A stretch of DNA of 64,000 bases from Paenibacillus agilis (lineage in GTDB: Bacteria; Bacillota; Bacilli; Paenibacillales; Paenibacillaceae), in the NCBI RefSeq assembly GCF_007786455.1, contig NZ_VNJK01000001.1, positions 1,882,074-1,946,073 on the forward strand, in the 5' to 3' direction. The notes beneath the pieces are model-generated. The model saw only the letters and a list, made by a program, of their open reading frames with translations. It had not been told where the DNA came from and did no database searches. Shown one piece after another: positions 40,930 to 48,593 of the stretch (within the stretch, counting starts at the first letter, position 1; the number at the start of each line of letters is the position of its first letter). Both the position numbers and the translations under genes were made by a program.

Positions 40930-42096
40930 CTATTTTATTGTAAAGGTTGCTTTGATCCGTGCTAATTGTTCAGTATCCGATACAGCATCATATGCAGTAT
41001 AAGCCATCATTTTGGAAGCGAAAATCATTTGCTCATACGCATAAGGCTGTTGTGCTGCATCACGGAACGGGATCGTATGCAGATCATAGGCCTCGTTTGT
41101 AATAGGTATATACGGGTGAATCGTAGGTACTCGCGTGGATACATTGCCGAGATCCAGTGAGCCATGGTCTTTACCTATCTTAATTTCGTCTGGTTGAATA
41201 CCTGATTGAATAAGGTTGTTGTTAAACAATTGTGACAGCACTTCATTGGTACGAAGCTCATCATATGCACAAGGATCTTCATGGACCTTGACTGTACATC
41301 CTGTCTGCAGCGCAGCTCCTTCAGCAATTGCTTGGAAGCGGCGTTTTAGTTCATCTGTATATGGACGATCTGCAGAGCGAACATAGAATTCAGCTGCTGC
41401 GTAATCTGGAATGATGTTAGGCGCCTGTCCACCATTTGTAATGACTCCGTGTATCCGTGCGTCACTGCGAACTTGCTGACGCATTGCATTTACACCGTTA
41501 AATAATTGGATAACAGCATCAAGCGCATTTATACCTTTATAAGGCGAGGCTGCTGCGTGTGCTGCTTCACCAAAGTACTCAACTTTAATCGCATCCATAG
41601 CAAGAGAAGTACCGGATTGTTCGTATTGGTAGAATGGATGTACCATCATAGCAATGTCACAATCATCAAATAGACCTGCTCTTGTCATAGGCACTTTGGC
41701 TCCCGCAGTTTCTTCAGCAGGTGTCCCGTATACGCGAATAATGCCGCCGATTTCATTCATAACAGCTTTGAGTCCCACTGCGGCACCAATGCTCATCATG
41801 CATATTAAATGGTGTCCGCATGCATGTCCTAATTGTGGTAATGCATCATATTCACATAAAAATGCAACAATCGGTCCAGGTTTACCTGTGTCATATGTAC
41901 CGATGAAAGCAGTTGGCAGCTCTAAGACAGGTGATTGAATTGTAAAACCATGGTTTTGCAAGCATTGAATAAGTCGTTCAGATGCTAAAAATTCCGCATG
42001 TCCTAGCTCAGGATTAGCCGCGATAAAGCTTGATATTTCAATAAATTCTGCTTGGTTCTGTTCAATTGCTTCTGCAATTCGTAACTTTGTGTTCAT
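40930..42096 (-). CDS. M20 family amidohydrolase/peptidase
   Basis: 388 residues. Two-metal M20D enzyme: CEYDALPQLGHACGHHL carries the metal-binding residues, GTPAEETAGAKVP the catalytic Glu-Glu pair, and the dimerisation domain (about 165-290) contains FGEAAHAAASPYKGINALDAV. Family members hydrolyse N-acyl amino acids, aminobenzoyl-glutamate or hippurate-like amides. ATG 42096 has aaggag six bases upstream; an earlier in-frame start at 42138 lacks one. Divergent from an amino-acid ABC transporter, suggesting the pair salvages acylated amino acids. Confidence 0.88.
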   Translation of the reverse strand: MNTKLRIAEAIEQNQAEFIEISSFIAANPELGHAEFLASERLIQCLQNHGFTIQSPVLELPTAFIGTYDTGKPGPIVAFLCEYDALPQLGHACGHHLICMMSIGAAVGLKAVMNEIGGIIRVYGTPAEETAGAKVPMTRAGLFDDCDIAMMVHPFYQYEQSGTSLAMDAIKVEYFGEAAHAAASPYKGINALDAVIQLFNGVNAMRQQVRSDARIHGVITNGGQAPNIIPDYAAAEFYVRSADRPYTDELKRRFQAIAEGAALQTGCTVKVHEDPCAYDELRTNEVLSQLFNNNLIQSGIQPDEIKIGKDHGSLDLGNVSTRVPTIHPYIPITNEAYDLHTIPFRDAAQQPYAYEQMIFASKMMAYTAYDAVSDTEQLARIKATFTIK

Positions 42097-42207
42097 AAGC
42101 AGCTCCTTTGCTAATATAAATATTAGTATATTAACCATTGTATTATAAATAAAGTGAATTGAGAATGTTATTCCGATCTAGTATAAAAAGAGATTTTAAA
42201 AAAGATA

Positions 42208-42236
42208 TTGTATAAGTATGCATTCGTGTGTATAAT
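42208..42236 (+). promoter_or_regulatory. Sigma-A promoter of the amino-acid ABC operon
   Basis: TTGTAT (42208-42213), 17-base spacer, perfect TATAAT (42231-42236). Start point expected near 42243, about 40 bases before the first start codon. Confidence 0.75.
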
Positions 42237-42281
42237 AACAAACATAGACATCACAACTACAGACAAAAGTGGGGATTACAG

Positions 42282-43079
42282 ATGAAACAGAGAAAACTAT
42301 TGCTTCTATTAATGGTATGTACGCTCGTAATGACGGTGCTAGCGGGCTGTGGCTCCAAGAAAGATAAATATGATACGGTTCTTGAAAATAAGAAGATTGT
42401 AATGGCAACGAGTGCGGATTACCCGCCATTTGAGTTCCATAAAGATATCGATGGTAAAGACCAAATTGTTGGCTACGATATTATGGTTGCGCAAGAGATT
42501 GCGAAGGATTTGGGAGTAGAGTTGGAAATTCAAGATATGAAATTTGACGTCGTGCTAGAGTCTATTAATAAAGGCAACGTCGATATGGCACTTGCAGGTA
42601 TTGATCGTTCTCCTGAACGTGAGAAGGCGATGTTATTCTCAGATATTATCTATCAAGCGGAAGTTGGTGTACTCGTACGTGCTGAGGATGCTGACAAATA
42701 TAAAGCAATTGAAGACTTAAAAGGCAAGAAGGTGGGCGTGCAAAGCGGAAGTACGTTTGAAGAGGTGCTGAAGCAGATTCCTGATGCACAGGCTGACCGC
42801 CTGCCCAAAGTAAATGACCTTGTTCTATCCTTGGAAACTAATCGTGTAGACGCTGTGCTTGTCGAGAAGCCTGTTGCAGCAGCGTACGCGAGCAATAACA
42901 ACAAGGTTACAGTTAGTTCTATTGCCCTTAAACCAATCGGTGACGGCTACTCGGTAGCGATTCCGAAAGGCAGTGATAAGCTGAAGGATGCCATCAACAA
43001 GACGATCAAGCGCTTAAAAGACGAAGGCAAGCTCGATCAGTTTATTACGGAAGCGAACGCATTGTCCGAATCCCAGTAA
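42282..43079 (+). CDS. Polar amino-acid ABC transporter, substrate-binding lipoprotein
   Basis: 265 residues. Signal peptide with lipobox LAGCG (Cys about 24). SBP family 3: TSADYPPFEFH, VGYDIMVAQEIAKDLG, MALAGIDRSPEREKAMLFSD, a GVQSGSTFE loop and GDGYSVAIPKGS. The ligand-contacting Asp in AGIDRSPER suits amino acids with an alpha-amino/carboxylate group, arginine or cystine type. ATG 42282 follows gtgggga; the earlier in-frame ATG 42228 lies inside the promoter. First gene of a three-gene importer. Confidence 0.92.
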   Translation: MKQRKLLLLLMVCTLVMTVLAGCGSKKDKYDTVLENKKIVMATSADYPPFEFHKDIDGKDQIVGYDIMVAQEIAKDLGVELEIQDMKFDVVLESINKGNVDMALAGIDRSPEREKAMLFSDIIYQAEVGVLVRAEDADKYKAIEDLKGKKVGVQSGSTFEEVLKQIPDAQADRLPKVNDLVLSLETNRVDAVLVEKPVAAAYASNNNKVTVSSIALKPIGDGYSVAIPKGSDKLKDAINKTIKRLKDEGKLDQFITEANALSESQ

Positions 43080-43102
43080 ACGAGTTGAATGTTGGTATAG
43101 AG

Positions 43103-43128
43103 AGGGCGGCTGATAGGCCGTCCTTTGT
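43103..43128 (+). terminator. Intercistronic hairpin between binding-protein and permease genes
   Basis: agggcggc (43103-43110) / gccgtcct (43117-43124), eight pairs including one G-T, six-base loop, short T run. Likely a partial terminator or mRNA-stability hairpin that keeps binding protein in excess over the membrane parts. Confidence 0.6.
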
Positions 43129-43160
43129 TATGTTGAAAAGGAAAGGGGCGTCTGAGGATC

Positions 43161-43811
43161 ATGTCTGTTTTTGAAACGTTGTGGGAGTATAAAGAGATGT
43201 ATTTACAAGGTGCTGGAGTCACCTTATTACTTACGATATGTTCGATTCTATTTGGTGTTATTCTAGGCTTCGGTCTCGTATTTATGCGCTTATCAGAGGT
43301 GAAGCCAGTAAGATGGCTTGCAACTGCTTATATTGAAATATTCCGGGGAACGCCGCTGCTCGTTCAATTGCTTATTATTTATTTTGCACTACCCATTCAA
43401 GTGGATAAATTTACGGCAGGTGTAATTGCAGTTGGATTAAATAGTGCTGCTTATTTGGCCGAAATCTTCCGTGCTGGAATTCAAGGGGTAGATAAAGGGC
43501 AGGTTGAGGCGGCTCGTTCACTTGGTATGACTCAGAAACAAACGATGCGTTATATTGTTATTCCACAAGCTCTACGCTCGGTATTACCAGCTATCGGTAA
43601 TGAATTTATCGTTATCATTAAAGAAACATCGATTGTCATGGTTATCGGACTTGCAGACTTAATGTATAATGCAGATCTTATTCGTACAAAAACGTATCAA
43701 CCATTCCCATCCTTAGTAGGGGCAGCAATTGTTTACTTCATCATGACATTCTCTATGTCCAAGTTAATTGGCAGGTTGGAAAGGAAGTTGAACACAAATG
43801 ATAAAAATTGA
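43161..43811 (+). CDS. Amino-acid ABC transporter permease
   Basis: 216 residues with about five hydrophobic helices. HisM/GlnP family: [16 protein letters not shown] at the start, [16 protein letters not shown], and the EAA loop [24 protein letters not shown] that docks on the ATPase. As one permease species it probably works as a homodimer. The last 14 bases overlap the ATPase gene, showing translational coupling. Ribosome binding site aaaggggcg upstream of ATG 43161. Confidence 0.94.
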   Translation: MSVFETLWEYKEMYLQGAGVTLLLTICSILFGVILGFGLVFMRLSEVKPVRWLATAYIEIFRGTPLLVQLLIIYFALPIQVDKFTAGVIAVGLNSAAYLAEIFRAGIQGVDKGQVEAARSLGMTQKQTMRYIVIPQALRSVLPAIGNEFIVIIKETSIVMVIGLADLMYNADLIRTKTYQPFPSLVGAAIVYFIMTFSMSKLIGRLERKLNTNDKN

Positions 43812-44523
43812 ACAGCTGCATAAACGCTTCGGAAAGCTGCATATTTTGCAAGGTGTTAATACTGAAATCAAACAAGGTGAAGTTGTGGTCGTGATCGGAC
43901 CGAGCGGATCGGGGAAAAGTACGCTGCTACGCTGTATGAATTTGATCGAAGAACCAAGCGAAGGCAAGATTTATTTCGAAGGTCAATGTATTAATGATAA
44001 GGCTCATGACGTGAATAAAACACGTGAAAAGATGGGGATGGTGTTTCAATCGTTCAACCTTTTCCCTCATATGAGCGTGTTAGATAATATTACGCTGGCA
44101 CCGATTAAGGTGAAGGGGCAATCGAAAAGTGAAGCGGAGCAAATTGCGATGGATTTGCTTCAAAAAGTTGGATTGTCAGACAAAGCTCATGTGCACCCTA
44201 ACAAACTGTCAGGTGGACAGAAGCAGCGGATTGCAATCGCACGTGCTCTAGCAATGAAGCCACATGTGATGCTGTTCGACGAACCGACTTCTGCGCTTGA
44301 TCCTGAGATGGTTGGCGAAGTGCTTGAAGTCATGAAATCATTGGCTAGAGAAGGGATGACAATGATTATCGTAACGCATGAAATGGGCTTCGCTAAAGAA
44401 GTGGGAGATCGCATCTTATTTATGGATGGAGGCAACATTGTAGAGGAAGGGGCACCTGATGAAGTGTTCCATGCTCCTAAGCATCCACGTACGCAGGAAT
44501 TTTTGAAGAAAGTAATCAACTAA
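43798..44523 (+). CDS. Amino-acid ABC transporter ATP-binding protein
   Basis: 241 residues. Walker [10 protein letters not shown] (about 34-42), Q loop [17 protein letters not shown], signature [16 protein letters not shown], Walker [17 protein letters not shown] and H loop [14 protein letters not shown], the full GlnQ/ArtM pattern. Energises the importer with the two preceding genes. Followed by a long terminator hairpin. Confidence 0.96.
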   Translation: MIKIEQLHKRFGKLHILQGVNTEIKQGEVVVVIGPSGSGKSTLLRCMNLIEEPSEGKIYFEGQCINDKAHDVNKTREKMGMVFQSFNLFPHMSVLDNITLAPIKVKGQSKSEAEQIAMDLLQKVGLSDKAHVHPNKLSGGQKQRIAIARALAMKPHVMLFDEPTSALDPEMVGEVLEVMKSLAREGMTMIIVTHEMGFAKEVGDRILFMDGGNIVEEGAPDEVFHAPKHPRTQEFLKKVIN

Positions 44524-44565
44524 GTTGAAGTGTGTATGATAGATACAAATGATCATTCGTACAAA

Positions 44566-44640
44566 AATAGGCCGTCCCTATAGCGTGTGAACTGTCCCTT
44601 ACTAGGGAAGGTCAAACTGCTGGGGACGGCCTTATTGTGT
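44566..44640 (+). terminator. Terminator of the amino-acid ABC operon
   Basis: aataggccgtccc (44566-44578) pairs with ggggacggccttatt (44622-44636); the intervening bases hold a second small hairpin around gtcccttactagggaa. Tail tgtgtttt. Confidence 0.8.
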
Positions 44641-44706
44641 TTTAAGTTGATACTGTTTAATTGGAATGAAACAAGTAGTAGAAGCATGTAAGCAAGCTAG
44701 CTCATT

Positions 44707-45522
44707 TTATTGCAAAATTACCGCCTGATGTACTGGTGGTTCCCATTCAAATAAAGGGATATATTGTGCGCTTACATATGCAAATATCAGTAGTACGACC
44801 AAAGTAATTAACAGTACGGCATCTCGACGAGAATAGGATGTCGCATAATAATAGGTGCGTGACGAGCTGATATGAAACTGCTTTGCTTCCATGGCAACTG
44901 CAATACGCTGCGCACGGCGGATGCTTTGAGCAAGCAACGGTACGGCATACAGACGTATACGTTCGTAAATGCCTTGAATGCCTGCTTTATATCGAACACC
45001 GCGTATTGTTAAGGCATTGGTGCGAGTATGGAATTCTTCCCATACTGTTGGTAGTAAACGAATGGCGGCGATAAAGCTATATCCGTACTTTGCCGGCAGA
45101 TGAAATTGCTGCATAAGGGCGTAGAAGAACAGTAGCGGCTTTGTTGTTAAAACAAACAATAAGCCCATAACGCCGAAGCTGACCGTTTTCATCGATAGTA
45201 GAAGTCCACGAAAAAAGCTTTCTTCTGAAATTTTGATAATTCCCCATGTCCACCAAATCACTTCGCCCTTACCAAACAAAATCATTGTTGATGCAGTAGA
45301 AATAAATATAAGAACGAAAGGTGCTAACAACAGCAATAATTTCCGCCACGAGTATCCACTCCATAGTACTAGTAACAGGATGTAGATGAGCAGCAAGTGA
45401 AGTGCAAACGCAAAATGGCGATTGAACAAGGTGATCAAGAGCGCTGCAAATATAATAAAGAATTTGAATGCAGGATTGACGTGATAGAACCACGTTTCTT
45501 TTTGAGGAGTGAACAGTTCCAT
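44707..45522 (-). CDS. ykoC: ECF transporter transmembrane subunit T (YkoC-type)
   Basis: 271 residues, five or so hydrophobic helices. The cytoplasmic signature of EcfT, Ala-Arg-Gly-like coupling segments, is seen in TNALTIRGVRYKAG and RRAQRIAVAMEAKQF. It links the ATPases to the substrate-binding YkoE. Overlaps or abuts the stop of the ATPase gene. Order ykoE-ykoD-ykoC under a TPP riboswitch is the known thiamine-precursor (HMP) importer set of Bacillus; the partner ykoF is missing here. Confidence 0.88.
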   Translation of the reverse strand: MELFTPQKETWFYHVNPAFKFFIIFAALLITLFNRHFAFALHLLLIYILLLVLWSGYSWRKLLLLLAPFVLIFISTASTMILFGKGEVIWWTWGIIKISEESFFRGLLLSMKTVSFGVMGLLFVLTTKPLLFFYALMQQFHLPAKYGYSFIAAIRLLPTVWEEFHTRTNALTIRGVRYKAGIQGIYERIRLYAVPLLAQSIRRAQRIAVAMEAKQFHISSSRTYYYATSYSRRDAVLLITLVVLLIFAYVSAQYIPLFEWEPPVHQAVILQ

Positions 45523-47133
45523 CTATTTGCTCCTCTTCGTTGCGGCTTCGCTGTGAATGATATGGCTTTCGGCCATATCGACATCCTTATTAGCGTCATA
45601 CAAAGATGTGGTCGCTGCAGTCGGGCGCTTTACTTTAGATATACTCGATAGTTCTCCCTCACGAATCTCCCATACATGGTCGCAAAAATATTCAACGATA
45701 TGCGGATCATGAGTAATCATTAATATAGATACTCCGCTAACCCGAAGTTGTTCTAGTCTTTCCAGCATAGCAAATGTGCTTTTTGCATCTAAGCCGAATG
45801 TAGGTTCATCCAGCAGTAAAATAGGCTGATTCTGAACGATAGCTGACGCTACGCTCAAGCGGCGCTTCTGACCCATTGATAACTGATACGGATGTCGGTC
45901 TTCGCTTACATGCAAATGAAACGATGACAGCAGTCCTTTGACAATCCGGTCAATTTCGACTTGAGGACGCTTCTCTAATTGAAGTGCAAATGCAATTTCG
46001 TCATAGACGGAATCCGTTACAAATTGCATTTCAGGATTTTGGAATACAAACGCCAACTGACTTGGCGGCGTATGTTTCTTACGGCGGCTTTGCGCTTGCA
46101 CAATAGGTTGTCCTTCAATAACGTATGTCCCTTCCGTTCGCAGAAGCTGCATAAGGGAAAGGAGAAATGTACTTTTACCAGCACCATTTTCCCCAGTGAT
46201 TGCGATCCATTCACCTGTATGTACGGCAGCTTCTCGAACATAAATCTTGCGCTGTTTTTCACGATAACCGGCAAATTGATGCAGCCATAACAATGGTGGT
46301 CGTTTTCGTGATACTGCGGGAATAGAAGGTGATTGGTTGTACAAATGTTTCTCATGCATAATTGTCTGGTATGTATTTGATTGTGTATAGTCTTGCCACA
46401 CATCAGGATACCAGATACCGAATTGTTGCAACTCATCTTTATTATTTGAGAACACGAAATCTGGAGTATCATCGGCAATGATTTCACCTTTATCATTGAA
46501 CAGAACAACCCGGTCTACATAGGAGATGATGTGCTCTATTTTATGTTCGACGATAATGACGGTCTTCTCGCTGGCGACGTATTTGATTGCCTCCCATATT
46601 TGCATGGTTCCATCCGGATCGAGCAGGGCAGAAGGCTCATCGAGAAATAACACCTCAGGATTGAGCAGCAGTACCGTCGCAAGTGCCAAGCGCTGTTTCA
46701 TACCTTGAGAGAAGCTTTGGATCGGAACATGCAGCTCGTCAAGGTCGAGGTGCAAACCAACCATCTCTAATACGCTGGTCATGCGCGCTTTCATCTGCTC
46801 ACGGGGAACAGATAGATTCTCTAGCACGAACGCTAATTCTTCGTCTACCATGGGCATACAAAATTGAGTGTCTGGATCTTGGAAAACGAATCCCCAGCTG
46901 TCAGGCTTCTGAATGGAGTCAGCTTTCATAGGGACCTCAATAGAAGTGGGTATAATCCCGCTCAATACTTGCAGCAGCGTAGATTTGCCGCAGCCGCTCG
47001 GCCCTAATAGTAGTATTTTCTGTCCTTGAGGAACAACGAAGGAGAGGTCCTTAAATATAAAGGACGACTCTCCTGCAAATTTCAATCTTAGATTGGTAAT
47101 AGATAGGTCTGAACTAAGTTGTGATACGTTCAT
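45523..47133 (-). CDS. ykoD: ECF transporter fused ATPase, two ABC domains (YkoD-type)
   Basis: 536 residues. Two ABC domains in one chain: Walker A GPSGCGKST (about 43-51) with FSQGMKQRLALATVLL and VLFLDEPSALLDPDG in the first; GENGAGKST with LSMGQKRRLSVASAIV and ILLLDEPTFGLD in the second. The non-canonical signature sequences (FSQGM, LSMGQ) are normal for ECF ATPases. A polar linker (about 260-285) joins the halves. gaggtg precedes ATG 47133. Powers the importer made with YkoE and YkoC. Confidence 0.92.
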   Translation of the reverse strand: MNVSQLSSDLSITNLRLKFAGESSFIFKDLSFVVPQGQKILLLGPSGCGKSTLLQVLSGIIPTSIEVPMKADSIQKPDSWGFVFQDPDTQFCMPMVDEELAFVLENLSVPREQMKARMTSVLEMVGLHLDLDELHVPIQSFSQGMKQRLALATVLLLNPEVLFLDEPSALLDPDGTMQIWEAIKYVASEKTVIIVEHKIEHIISYVDRVVLFNDKGEIIADDTPDFVFSNNKDELQQFGIWYPDVWQDYTQSNTYQTIMHEKHLYNQSPSIPAVSRKRPPLLWLHQFAGYREKQRKIYVREAAVHTGEWIAITGENGAGKSTFLLSLMQLLRTEGTYVIEGQPIVQAQSRRKKHTPPSQLAFVFQNPEMQFVTDSVYDEIAFALQLEKRPQVEIDRIVKGLLSSFHLHVSEDRHPYQLSMGQKRRLSVASAIVQNQPILLLDEPTFGLDAKSTFAMLERLEQLRVSGVSILMITHDPHIVEYFCDHVWEIREGELSSISKVKRPTAATTSLYDANKDVDMAESHIIHSEAATKRSK

Positions 47134-47177
47134 GGATTACACCTCAATCAATACTGAACTATACTTTGTTGAAATGT

Positions 47178-47765
47178 TTACTTATTAAGTGCCGCATAGT
47201 CAGATTGCGATAGTGGACGAATGGACTTCGTTACACCTGTTGCTTCAAGGGCGCGGATGAGCAAGTAAGCGAATACTCCACAGAATACAAAGGCACTGAA
47301 GAAACGCAACCCATATTTCAAAACGAGTACCCATGTTTCATAGCCAGCATAACCGAAGTACAGGTCAACACAGAAGGAACCGACCGCAGACATCATACCT
47401 GCGACACCTGCTACAACAAGACTGTGTTTGCGATAACGAACAAGTAAAAATACGAGTTCTGCTGCTAAACCTTGCACGACACCATAAACGACCGTTTCAA
47501 ATGCCCATGTGGAGCCAAGCAGCATCGAGATGATAGCGGCTGCTGAACTTGCGACGAATGCTACACCAGGCTTGCGAAGCAGCAAGTAGGCGAATGGGCC
47601 TGCCATAAACCATAATCCATACGTCAATTGACCGGATTGAGGAAAAAGCAGCTTGGAGGCGCTGTAGACCGTATCCCATACTTTGAAAAGGACTCCGAAT
47701 ACGAGTGCAATGACGACAGTAATGAGCACGTCAGAGAACTTTAACCCTTTAGATGTTTGCTGCAT
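47178..47765 (-). CDS. ykoE: ECF S component for thiamine precursor (YkoE-type)
   Basis: 195 residues, six hydrophobic helices. FSDVLITVVIALVFGVLFKVWD at the N-terminus, GLWFMAGPFAYLLLRKPG, and AELVFLLVRYRKHS are as in YkoE, the substrate-binding membrane subunit for hydroxymethylpyrimidine or thiamine. ATG 47765 has gaggggt about eight bases upstream; a longer in-frame start (47843) lies inside the riboswitch terminator. First gene after the TPP riboswitch. Confidence 0.9.
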   Translation of the reverse strand: MQQTSKGLKFSDVLITVVIALVFGVLFKVWDTVYSASKLLFPQSGQLTYGLWFMAGPFAYLLLRKPGVAFVASSAAAIISMLLGSTWAFETVVYGVVQGLAAELVFLLVRYRKHSLVVAGVAGMMSAVGSFCVDLYFGYAGYETWVLVLKYGLRFFSAFVFCGVFAYLLIRALEATGVTKSIRPLSQSDYAALNK

Positions 47766-47798
47766 GATGTTTACCCCTCTTTTTCTATAAATTTGCAC

Positions 47799-47836
47799 AA
47801 AAAAACCGCCTGAATACGCAGACGTATAGACGGTTG
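47799..47836 (-). terminator. Terminator of the second TPP riboswitch
   Basis: On the minus strand aaccg plus ct pairs with ag plus cggtt across an interior bulge and a long loop, followed by seven T. It lies between aptamer and ykoE, so it forms the off state of the switch. Confidence 0.8.
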
Positions 47837-47857
47837 AATACACAAAGTTCTCGATGT

Positions 47858-47951
47858 CAATTCTCTACGCTGGCATTATCCAGTTCAGATATACGGTCAG
47901 TAGCAGTTACGGCTACAATCTCAGCCTGACTCACTCAAGCTCCCGGATTGG
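47858..47951 (-). promoter_or_regulatory. TPP riboswitch aptamer of the ykoEDC genes
   Basis: Minus-strand reading contains GGCTGAGATTGTAGCC and CTGAACTGGATAATGCCAGC followed by GTAGAGAATTG, the TPP core. P1 can form from ccaat (47947-47951) and attg (47858-47861). It controls an HMP/thiamine importer, matching the known regulon. Confidence 0.95.
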
Positions 47952-48154
47952 TTCTTATGCAATTGACTATAACTTAACCTATATTGGGCTATGTTGGCAA
48001 TAGTTTTTCGTATTATAGTTGAGTTGCAGTTAAGTAAGTAGTCATAAAAATTATTATGTAAACAAAAATAAATTTCTTTACTCTGATTGAGCAACTACGC
48101 AATCATGTTATAGCTTGCACATTCAATCAACGCGCTAAAAGGGTGTAGTGTAAC

Positions 48155-48184
48155 TTGACCCTAATTAGAAACATATGCTAAAAT
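48155..48184 (+). promoter_or_regulatory. Sigma-A promoter of the ABC-F/MFS leader transcript
   Basis: TTGACC (48155-48160), 18-base spacer and TAAAAT (48179-48184) with an extended -10 TGC directly before it. The start point would be near 48191, giving a leader of about 400 bases before the ABC-F start codon. Confidence 0.75.
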
Positions 48185-48215
48185 TTGCTTTAATGAAACA
48201 AGGAAGGTGTATACA

Positions 48216-48311
48216 ATGCTTTATATTAAACATGTTAAACTCGTGATGAAGCTTCGCTCCGCACAAACGTATACGATGAAGCGTTGTACGGAGCTTAATC
48301 AGGGAGCTTGA
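48216..48311 (+). CDS. Putative 31-residue leader peptide of the ABC-F/MFS attenuator
   Basis: A 31-codon frame from ATG 48216 to TGA 48309-48311, preceded by aaggaaggtg at seven bases and about 25 bases downstream of the predicted transcription start. The peptide begins MLYIKHVKLVMKLRSA and is basic. Codons 12-14 encode Lys-Leu-Arg, a plus-X-plus motif like Arg-Leu-Arg in the macrolide-arrest peptide ErmDL. The hairpin 48256-48294 begins in codon 14, so a ribosome paused there would block it. Translation and arrest are inferred, not shown. Confidence 0.6.
   Translation: MLYIKHVKLVMKLRSAQTYTMKRCTELNQGA
48256..48294 (+). promoter_or_regulatory. Hairpin inside the leader ORF
   Basis: gctccg-c-acaa (48256-48266) faces ttgt-a-cggagc (48284-48294): ten pairs with one internal mismatch. 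It begins at the Arg codon of the KLR motif. A stalled ribosome would mask its left arm. Confidence 0.6.
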
Positions 48312-48409
48312 AGTTTCCTATATTCATCGGTTGAATCGTCTTGCTGAAAAAGTGTAGTTTTCTATGCTTATTTAGTTATGACTATTTACCGATGTCTACT
48401 TAGATTAAG

Positions 48410-48450
48410 GAGCCATGGACAATGCTTTGTCTATGGCTCTTTGTGTTTGT
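48410..48450 (+). terminator. First terminator-like hairpin of the ABC-F leader
   Basis: gagccatggacaa (48410-48422) / ttgtctatggctc (48427-48439): thirteen pairs with one G-T, four-base loop, tail tttgtgtttgt. Confidence 0.7.
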
Positions 48451-48490
48451 GGCGATATCAATGAGGTGAATACCTTTATTGGTTCGAAGC

Positions 48491-48514
48491 AGTTGTATCC
48501 CATTGGGTACAACT
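48491..48514 (+). promoter_or_regulatory. Third hairpin of the ABC-F leader
   Basis: agttgta-tccc faces ggg-tacaact around a three-base loop. Upstream of it cgaagcag (48485-48492) repeats the sequence cgaagcag (48521-48528) that starts the final terminator, so it could pair with ctgctt of that terminator as an antiterminator. Confidence 0.5.
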
Positions 48515-48523
48515 TGATCACGA

Positions 48524-48568
48524 AGCAGAGAGTTAGCGTCTAATGACGCAGCTCTCTGCTTTTTTTAT
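48524..48568 (+). terminator. Attenuator terminator directly before the ABC-F gene
   Basis: agcagagag (48524-48532) and gcgtc (48536-48540) pair with gacgc (48545-48549) and ctctctgct (48552-48560), tetraloop, then seven T. The ABC-F ribosome binding site (about 48582) follows within 20 bases, so every transcript from the upstream promoter must read through it. Confidence 0.92.
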
Positions 48569-48593
48569 TTTATTTAGGAAAAGAGGAGTCAAT

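Noticed and set aside
48001-48154. Mobile element remnant between ykoE riboswitch and ABC-F leader
   Set aside because: No terminal repeats, transposase fragment or target duplication could be seen; only AT-rich intergenic sequence.
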